Assembly: GCA_907163375.1 (NCBI GenBank)
Contig: CAJQUW010001409.1
Span: 1,116,001-1,180,000, forward strand
Direction: 5' to 3'
Length of the DNA: 64,000 bases
Source: Prostheceraeus crozeri
Lineage: Eukaryota; Platyhelminthes; Polycladida; Euryleptidae
The notes under the pieces were generated by a model. That model saw nothing but the letters and a program-made list of their open reading frames with translations, was not told where the DNA came from and did no database searches. Shown here piece after piece: positions 57,246-64,000 of this stretch (position 1 is its first letter; each line of letters opens with the position of its first letter). The position numbers were made by a program, and so were the translations under genes.

Positions 57246-58270
57246 ATGGAAGATCCTACATATTGCTGTATCAACTTAATTCGACTTTCCCAATACGAAC
57301 GACGAATGTATCAAGATCGTGCGAATCCGATGGAGCTCTACGACGGAGAGAAATTTCGCATACGATTTCGCCTAAGTAAAGAAACGATAAGAGACTTCAT
57401 AACGGCTAACATAATCAATGACCTCATCTCAGTAATCTAACTCGTCGTTATCATTCTTTAACTCCGATTCAAGAACTGTGCATTACATTACGATATTACG
57501 CTTGCGGCTCATACCATCGGGTTGTAGCCGAAACGATTCACCACTCAACAGTTTGAAAAGTAATTCGCCGAGTGTCTATTATCATAATACGAAGATTGAA
57601 ACTTGAGTATATGTAACATTCCCTGTTGAAACGAGTAAGCTCCTTGAAATTAGCAATGTATTTGCTGAGAAGTGTGTTTTTGCCAGGAGTTGTTGGTGCA
57701 ATTGACTGCACCCATATCCAAACTATAAAACCAAATTCAAGAGACGATCCTTCTACATATGTGAATAGAAAAGATTATCATTATCTGAATTGTCAGATGA
57801 TATACGATAATAATCTTCGATTCCTCAACGTCGTGGTAAGGTGTCCTTGCTCTACTCATGATTCCCGAATATTTGAGAACAGCAGAATTTTCCAAAGATT
57901 TGAGGCAGGTGAATTGAGTGGCATTCTGCCTACTGATCCAGGGTGCTCCTGTCTCCCATATTTGATGACTCCAATCACTAACCCTGTCAATGCTCGTCAT
58001 CGCAATTATAACTCGTGTCAAAGACATAGATGAAATGTAGTAGAAAGAGCATTCGGAGTTCTCAAACCTCGTTGGTGTTGGGCTGTGTGACTCAGGTGCA
58101 AACTGGACACTTCTATGACTGTTGTCAGGGCTTGTACAATTTTACACAACGTCTCCATTGCACCAAATGATTCGTTTAATCACAAAGGTGATGAAGAGGA
58201 TGATGTTGGAAATTTTGATCAAGTTGCTCTAAGCCATCAACCAAATGTGCGTAGAAATACCATCAGATAG
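57246..58270 (+). pseudogene. PIF/Harbinger transposase (HARBI1-like), broken
   Basis: A DDE nuclease of Harbinger elements. It starts at the ATG at 57,246. 'DGEKFRIRFRLSKETIRDF' marks the N-terminal helical domain, the frame breaks near 57,430, and pieces continue in other frames to 57,625. The nuclease core at 57,650-58,033 has 'GVVGAIDCTHIQ' (first Asp) and 'STHDSRIFENS' (second Asp). After another break come 'VVERAFGVLKPRW' (Glu) and a tail ending at a TAG at 58,268-58,270. There are at least three lesions. The partner Myb-like gene of Harbinger elements was not seen. Confidence 0.85.
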
Positions 58271-58691
58271 CGAATCATTGATAAATATTTCTGATATGGC
58301 CTATGTATTCGATTTGTTTTGTAGTCTAACTGTTAATGTGATATGTCAAAATATAGGCCTTGTTGTATTAGTTCAATTGACTGGTGCTAATACTACGGTA
58401 TTGACATAGCTCTTGTACAGGTAGTGTTATATCTTGTATGATATGATCTCTTTTCTATGTTGGGATATCATGGTCAGTTATCATAGATACGAATTGCCAT
58501 GTATATTTGAAATTCTAGTTGCTGAATTCTTTACTCTGTATGCTATTTTCTAGCGTACTGTGCATTGTTGTGAATGGAAATATAAAATATTTGCCGATAC
58601 ACAACCTTTACCTACTTGATTTCGCTAGCCTGTTTTTGTAAACGTCTTTCGTGTCGAAGCCGAATAGACGATTTACAACATAATTCACAAC
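58271..58691 (+). other. Possible 5' LTR and leader of the BEL element
   Basis: This non-coding stretch directly precedes the gag frame and is where a 5' LTR and primer binding site should lie. I could not fix the TG...CA ends because the 3' LTR is outside the window. Nothing else was seen. Confidence 0.3.
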
Positions 58692-59161
58692 ATGGCAAAC
58701 AAGAACAACAAATTGAATGAGGATATGTTAAATAAACGCGAACTTTTAACAAAGACAATTGATGAATTGAAAGATATTTGCAAACAGTTGAAAATTTCCG
58801 CGAAAGGAAGGAAGTCAACATTGATTCATAAAATAATGGAGAATATCAATATTCCGAGTGATTATAGTGATTGTGAAGAATCAAATGAAATGACTCTGGT
58901 AGATAAAGACTCTAATATGCAAGGAGTAAACAATGAAATATCCCAGCTTTTATCCTTCATATGTAAACAACAGCAAGAGGATCGAAAACTTCTTATGAAA
59001 GTAATTGAGAATATGTCGAATTCTAATCGCACTCATGAAAGTGATTAACACTTACACACCACGGATTCTCAAACTTCCATGCATTCATCAAATACAATCG
59101 AAAAAATTGAATGGATTTTTGATGATATTGATACAAGAATCAAGCATTTGGATGACGAAAT
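58692..59161 (+). pseudogene. BEL gag 5' part with SAP domain
   Basis: ATG at 58,692. Residues 18-50 ('LLTKTIDELKDICKQLKIS' then a Gly-rich turn and 'LIHKIMENI') form a SAP helix-turn-helix, a DNA-binding motif that occurs in chromatin proteins and some retroelement Gags. A TAA at 59,046-59,048 interrupts the frame, which continues in phase to about 59,160 before a second stop. The rest is acidic and helical. Confidence 0.7.
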
Positions 59162-59164
59162 GAG

Positions 59165-60313
59165 TTGGTAAAAGACGAAAATATTGGTGAATTTTCGTAT
59201 AAGGAGACCATCAAATCAGTTCAAGCCTCGATTGACTTTTTAAACAATTTGATCGTGGAAAATTTGGGAAAATTTAATGACACAATGGCGGCTGCATTGC
59301 AAATGAGATTCAAAGATATGAAAAACAAAGTACAGGAAAAGAAAATGACAGCTCTTAGTTCATGCAACAAGGAACTCTAAAGAATCATTCTGGCGATGTG
59401 CAACAATTTCACATCTGGTGGGAGTCGTTTGACGCAATTTTACATAGTAATAACCTGCTGTCACAATTTTATAAATATTTGTATTTGCGGCAATGTATGA
59501 AAGGAGCAGCAGAAAATTGTTTAGATTCATTTTCACCTTTAGTGGAACATTATCTCCCTGCACTTGAATATGTAAAATCAAGATATGGACAACCGCGAAA
59601 AGTAGTAAGACACATAATAAAATCTATTATAGAATTTCCCAAACTTACCGCGGATGATTCTCAATCACTTCGAAAAGTTCATGATGCTGTACAGGGCTCT
59701 GTTCATTCCTTGTCATCTTATTTGAAAAATGTAAGTAATCCTTTCGACGCTCTATTAATTCCTATTCTTGAATCAAAACTAACTACAGGATTGAAAGAGT
59801 CTTGGGAAAGAGAACTTATTCAAAATGATGAAAATGACTTTGTCGCTGTTGAAGATTTTTTACGATGGTTCAACAGGGAGGTGAAATCGAAGGAGACAAA
59901 CGAACCGATGGCTGAGTCATCAAAATCAAAAATTGACATAGGCCCACATGTTAGTCATACGAAAACAAAAGGTGCCTTCTCAACACAGTCATTGACGGCA
60001 AATCATGAAATTATAGACAAGGAAAAATGCAAGCGTTGCTGGAGAACAAACTATAAATTGCAAGACTGCTTCAAATTCCTGAATGATGACGTCAGTGTTC
60101 GTTGGAATTTAGCCAAAGAGTATAATCTGTGTTTCTAATGCCTTAATGATTTTCATCCCAGACGATCTTGCAGACTTAGTATAGGATGTTCTGTGGATGG
60201 CTGCAATCGAAAGCATCATACGTTACTTCATTTCGAAAATGATCCAGATAAAAATAAGGAAGGTAATCATTCTCTCAGTTCGAATATTACCTGTAGTCGA
60301 ATAAGTACTGGTG
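59165..60313 (+). pseudogene. BEL gag core and first zinc-knuckle copy
   Basis: The 59,165-59,380 frame is a helical linker. After a frame change the core continues at 59,362-60,138 with 'SGDVQQFHIWWESFDAIL', the usual opening of the DUF1759-type Gag of Pao elements, and 'YLRQCMKGAAENCL'. A stop at 60,136-60,138 falls inside the Cys-rich segment (first 'CKRCWRTNY', then 'CF', stop, 'CLNDF'). The same phase goes on through a second Cys cluster 'GCSVDGCNRKHHTLLH' up to 60,313, where a duplicated copy begins. Confidence 0.75.
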
Positions 60314-60482
60314 AATGATTTTCATCCCAGACGATCTTGCAGACTTAGTATGGGATGTTCTGTGGATGGCTGCAATCGAAAGCATCATACGTTACTTCAT
60401 TTCGAAAATGATCCAGATAAAAATAAGGAAGGTAATCATTCTCTCAGTTCGAATATTACCTGTAGTCGAATAAGTACTGGTG
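60145..60482 (+). repeat. 169-bp tandem duplication in the gag zinc region
   Basis: 60,145-60,313 and 60,314-60,482 are direct copies with one difference seen ('tataggatg' against 'tatgggatg'). Because 169 is not a multiple of three, the copies are read in different phases and the duplication shifts gag relative to the protease. Confidence 0.95.
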
Positions 60483-60922
60483 ATCAGAATACGAACAATG
60501 TGATGCCATCTGCTCTAGCATATATACGAAATGCAGAAGGGAAATCGATGCGTGTCAGAATAGCGTTTGATACTATGTGTCAAGATTCATTCATACGAGA
60601 GAGTGTTATACAAAAACTCGGTATAGAATATGTAAAGAATATAACCATGAATGTCAACGGATTCGGCGAGAAGGTATCGACCATGCGTACGGGAAGAGTA
60701 TCTTTCACATTATCCAAGTATTCAACGGACGATAGAAAATTTCATGTGAATGCCCTTGTTCGACCGGGGAAAATTTGTGCTCCACTGGATTCCGTATCTA
60801 TAGACTGGACTAAGTGTACACATCTACAGGGATTGGTCATTGCTGATCAATTTCCACATGCTGATAGTGAAATTGACATTCTTATTGGTATGAATCACTA
60901 TTTGAAATTGGTATCGGGCTAA
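60314..60922 (+). pseudogene. BEL second knuckle copy and aspartic protease
   Basis: The frame holds the second zinc-region copy, then a retropepsin-like domain (DUF1758 type): 'VRIAFDTMCQDSFI' where active proteases have an Asp-Ser/Thr-Gly triad. Here the Gly is Met, so activity is unlikely. It ends at a TAA at 60,920-60,922, and the reverse transcriptase continues in the same phase. Confidence 0.75.
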
Positions 60923-61954
60923 ATTATCAAACATCCATCTGACACAAATGTTCCTGCCGCCATGGAAACAGTATTTGGATACGTCGTTATGGGTGTGAAT
61001 GATGGACCACTGCACATGAACCCAAACCCAGATGAAATTGAAAAGGTTGGTTGCATGTTCATACAAACAAGACAAAGAACTGATCTCGAGAAAAATGTAG
61101 AAAAGTTCTGGAATTTGGAATCTATCGGAATAATTGATCATAACCTTCCAATACTCACCAACTCCGATCGTGAAGCTATCACTAAATTTAATGATTCGAT
61201 AAAATTTGATGGTGATCGTTACAGTGTTCGTTTACCATTTCGAGACGATGCACCGGATATCGTCAGCAATTATGAAACTGCAAAACGTATAATGATTTCC
61301 ACTGAAAAACAACTAGAGAAAAACGAGACGTTGAAAGAAAATTATGAGAAAAGTATACAGGATTATGAAAAGTTGGGATTTGTACGAAGAGCGACATTTG
61401 ATGAAATCAAAGAATTCTCCAAAGGATCAGAATATTTCATACCACATCATGCGGTTGTACGGGAGGATAGTGTTAGTACCAAAGCGAGGATAGTATTCAA
61501 TGGTAGCTCACGTGATAAAAATGGTGTCTCTTTGAATGACTGCCTATTATCAGGACCTACCTTGGTACCCGATATTGTTCAGGTATTACTCAGATTTCGA
61601 ACTCATCAAATTGGAATAATGGGTGATATTGAAAAAATGTTTTGTCAGACTAAAATCGACCCAAAGGATTACAGATATCAACAATACCCATGGAGACATT
61701 TTGATAAGAGTTCTGAACCAATACGATATATTATGGCAAGATTAATGTTTGGTATTAAATCTTCGCCATTTCTTGCTGTTGGAAGCATAACTCATCACAA
61801 GAACCGCGTTGATATGATGGCGAAATATCCTATTGGATGCCACGCTTGTTCTGATATTTATGTGGATGATTACTGTGATGGAGCGAACTCAGAAAAGGAA
61901 GCAATCGAACTGATAAAACAACTGCACTTTTTAAAGAAGGAGGATGGAAAATGA
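60923..61954 (+). pseudogene. BEL reverse transcriptase
   Basis: In phase after the stop at 60,922. 'ETVFGYVVMG' is the usual Pao linker, 'KARIVFNGSS' and 'GIMGDIEKMFCQ' are the fingers and motif A (Asp), and 'SDIYVDDYCDG' is the YVDD catalytic box. A frame change near 61,930 moves the end of the domain into the next frame ('WKMTKFVSNS'). Confidence 0.9.
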
Positions 61955-64000
61955 CAAAATTTGTTTCAAACTCATCAAATGTTATTGACTCTGTTCCTGA
62001 AGGAGATAGACTATCAAAGAAAGTTATTGAATTTCAAAAAGTTGATGACGGTACTACTAAAGCTCTTGGCATTGGTTGGGACATAAATAGTGACATGTTT
62101 TGTTTCAGAGGAGCAGAAAAGCTGTTTACTCCTCTTGAACACATAACAAAGCGAAATGTATTGAGTAAGGTCAGTCAGATTTTCGACGTGTTTGGAATTT
62201 GGGCTGCTTTTACTGTAAGAGCAAAAATAATGATTCAAAAATTTTGGGAATCAGACCTATCTTGGGACCAAATTATCCATGGAGATATAGTGAGAGAGTT
62301 CAAACAGTGGGAAATAGAATTGATACAAATACAAACTATTCAAGTACCACGTCTCATATTGAAGAACTCTGATTACTCTCATACTGAGCTGGTTTCATTT
62401 GCTGATGCCTCAGAAAAGGCATACGGCTGTATGGTACATCTTCGTACAACATACGGTAATAGTCACTTTGACGTACAATATATTATGGGGAAATCGAAAG
62501 TCGCTCCTTTGAAAACCAAGTCTCTGGCTCGCCTGGAATTGATTGCAGTTCTTTTAGCTACCCGCTTAACTCAATTCATCATTGACAGCTTATCACATTT
62601 GAATATAACAGAAGTTTCCTTTTTTACCGACTCCCAAATTGCTTTGAGTTGGATTGAAAAACCCAGTACCTAGTGGAAAGCGTTCGTTGCTAATCGTGTA
62701 CAGGAAATTCACGATCGCTTTGACTCAACACAATTTCATCATGTTGCTAGCTGTGAAAATCCTGCCGATATGATTTCCAGTGGAGTGTCAATACAAGAAC
62801 TTAAAGACAGCCAATTATATTGGTTTGGTCCGAGTTGGTTAAAAAATTCAAAGGATGAATGGCCAGAAATGAAAAAATCATTTCACAATGTTGCAGAGAT
62901 TACAAGTGAAAGGAAAAAATCACATGCCTTACCCATAAAGTCTGAAGAATGCTTTATTGTCTCCAAATATGAAAAGTATTCAAAGCTGCAAAGAATTGTG
63001 GCTCAAATACTAAAGTGGAAGAATCCAACCTTACGGACAAAAGATGGAAGTATATCTGTTGAAGGGTATCGTCTTGCTGAATTTCAGTTGATCAGAAAAG
63101 CTCAAGCCCTGCGATATAGTGAGGAATTTGAAACCTTGAAAACCAAAAATCCAATCAATTCGAATAGCAAATTATTGTCATTAGATCCCCAGTTTGACTT
63201 TGAAAGAAATGTTCTTGTAGTTGGTGGAAGATTGAATTACTCGAATTTACCGGAGGAAACAAAGCACCAAATCATCTTACCTGATCATGACAATTTGACG
63301 GAAAAAATCATTACATATTATCATGTTTCATATAGCCATGCTGCAGTTGAAACTACTCTTTGTATTCTCAGACAGAAATACTGGATTGTGCATGGACGTC
63401 GTGAAGTTTCAAAAGCAATCCATAAATGTCTTCAGTGTCGTCATGAGCATACTAAACCTTGTGATCAAAAGATGGGATCATTGCCAGCACAAAGAGTTTG
63501 CATTGCTCCAGCATTTATGAATATCGGCCTAGATTTTACTGGACCTATTTGGATCAAAAGTGGAGAAGAAACCATAAAATCTTATGTTTGTCTTTTTACC
63601 TGCATGTCAAGCAGGATGGTACATTTTGAATTAACGCTTAGTATGAAAACGGAAGATTTTTTAGAGGCATTTAGAAGGATGATCAATAGAAGAGGAGTAT
63701 GTAAGTACATTATATCCGACAATTTTTGCAGCTTCAAGAAAGCTAAAAAACTGATCACTTCCAAAGGTTTGCGGAATTTCTGTGGAGAGAAAAATATAAG
63801 TTGGCAGTTCAATACAGAAAGAAGTCCTTTCCGAGTGGGATTCTATGAAAGATTGAATCAATCGTTAAAAAAATCGTTGAAACGTGTGCTCGGAAAATCG
63901 TTGCTGACCTATATGGAAATGTTTACGGTCCTTACCGATATAGAATGCAGTCTAAATCAACGACCGCTAACTTATCAAGGAACAGATCCAAAGGATTTAC
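61951..64000 (+). pseudogene. BEL RNase H and integrase, partial
   Basis: RNase H: Asp in 'SFADASEKAYGC', Glu in 'LARLELIAVLLA', Asp in 'FFTDSQIALSW'. A TAG at 62,671-62,673 interrupts it, then the same phase stays open to the end of the window. The integrase has an HHCC zinc site ('HVSYSHAAVET' and 'CLQCRHEH') and the triad Asp ('IGLDFTGPIW'), Asp ('IISDNFCSF') and Glu ('VGFYERLNQS'). It is cut by the window edge. Confidence 0.88.

Larger units (their letters stand above)
58692..64000 (+). mobile_element. BEL/Pao LTR retrotransposon, decayed and cut by the window end
   Basis: Gag (SAP domain, DUF1759-like core, zinc knuckle), aspartic protease, reverse transcriptase, RNase H and integrase follow in the BEL/Pao order. 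At least seven stops or frame changes lie between 59,046 and 62,673, including a 169-bp duplication. The integrase frame is open to the last base of the window, so the 3' end and 3' LTR lie outside. Confidence 0.9.

Noticed and set aside
1..64000. CRISPR arrays, operons, rRNA genes
   Set aside because: No spaced identical repeats, bacterial signals or rRNA sequence were seen; the DNA is clearly eukaryotic.

Overview
The window is a repeat-rich, AT-rich piece of an animal nuclear genome, most likely a marine invertebrate. The signs are a single-exon rhodopsin-type receptor gene, spliced transcription with GT/AG introns, TATA boxes and AATAAA signals, interstitial TTAGGG telomere-type repeats, and a cargo of animal mobile elements (Maverick/Polinton, a RAG1-like transposon, hAT, Harbinger, a LINE and BEL/Pao). 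The palindrome TAGGCCTA recurs in the non-coding DNA. The species cannot be named from this sequence.

Layout. 1-7.2 kb: non-coding DNA with an inverted repeat, a GGGTCA-type minisatellite and the start of a hAT-like short element. About 7.5-26.5 kb: one endogenous Maverick/Polinton (adintovirus-type) element. Its rightward block carries a small basic GG-motif protein, an uncharacterised protein, the packaging ATPase, an uncharacterised charged protein, the retrovirus-type integrase with chromodomain, a minor-capsid-type protein, a very basic core-like protein, the major capsid protein and an adenain-type protease. Its leftward block carries protein-primed DNA polymerase B, an unknown protein and a 189-residue protein that reads as a TATA-binding-protein core. 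Further right lie a spliced coiled-coil gene and two small genes sharing a bidirectional promoter. PolB, integrase, ATPase, minor capsid, protease and one unknown gene each carry at least one stop or frame change; the major capsid, the core-like proteins, the TBP-like gene and the two small right-hand genes are open. Terminal inverted repeats were not found, so the edges are approximate.

26.5-38.4 kb: non-coding DNA, a class A GPCR gene on the minus strand (32.3-33.5 kb), a hAT-like short element with a BED finger, and a CACTG-ended MITE. 38,403-43,245: a complete transposon with 677-bp inverted repeats, CAC/GTG ends and a 4-bp CTGG target duplication, encoding a transposase whose N-terminal zinc region and C-terminal motifs resemble RAG1 (N-RAG-TP-like); one frame change interrupts it. 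44.2-46.8 kb: a non-autonomous element with GTACGTTCACAC ends, holding a second CACTG MITE in inverted orientation. 46.8-53 kb: nothing recognisable. 53-56.8 kb: a decayed hAT element with a LINE reverse-transcriptase remnant. 57.2-58.3 kb: a broken Harbinger transposase. 58.7-64 kb: a decayed BEL/Pao retrotransposon running off the window.

Most noteworthy: the TBP-like gene inside the Polinton; three tandem stem-loops with covarying stems and a shared loop between PolB and the TBP-side gene pair; recurring CRE-like/CCAAT/TATATAAG promoter parts across the element's genes; the phase-0 spliced gene; and the RAG1-like transposon with an RSS-heptamer-like terminus. All family assignments are by reading motifs; no database search was run.
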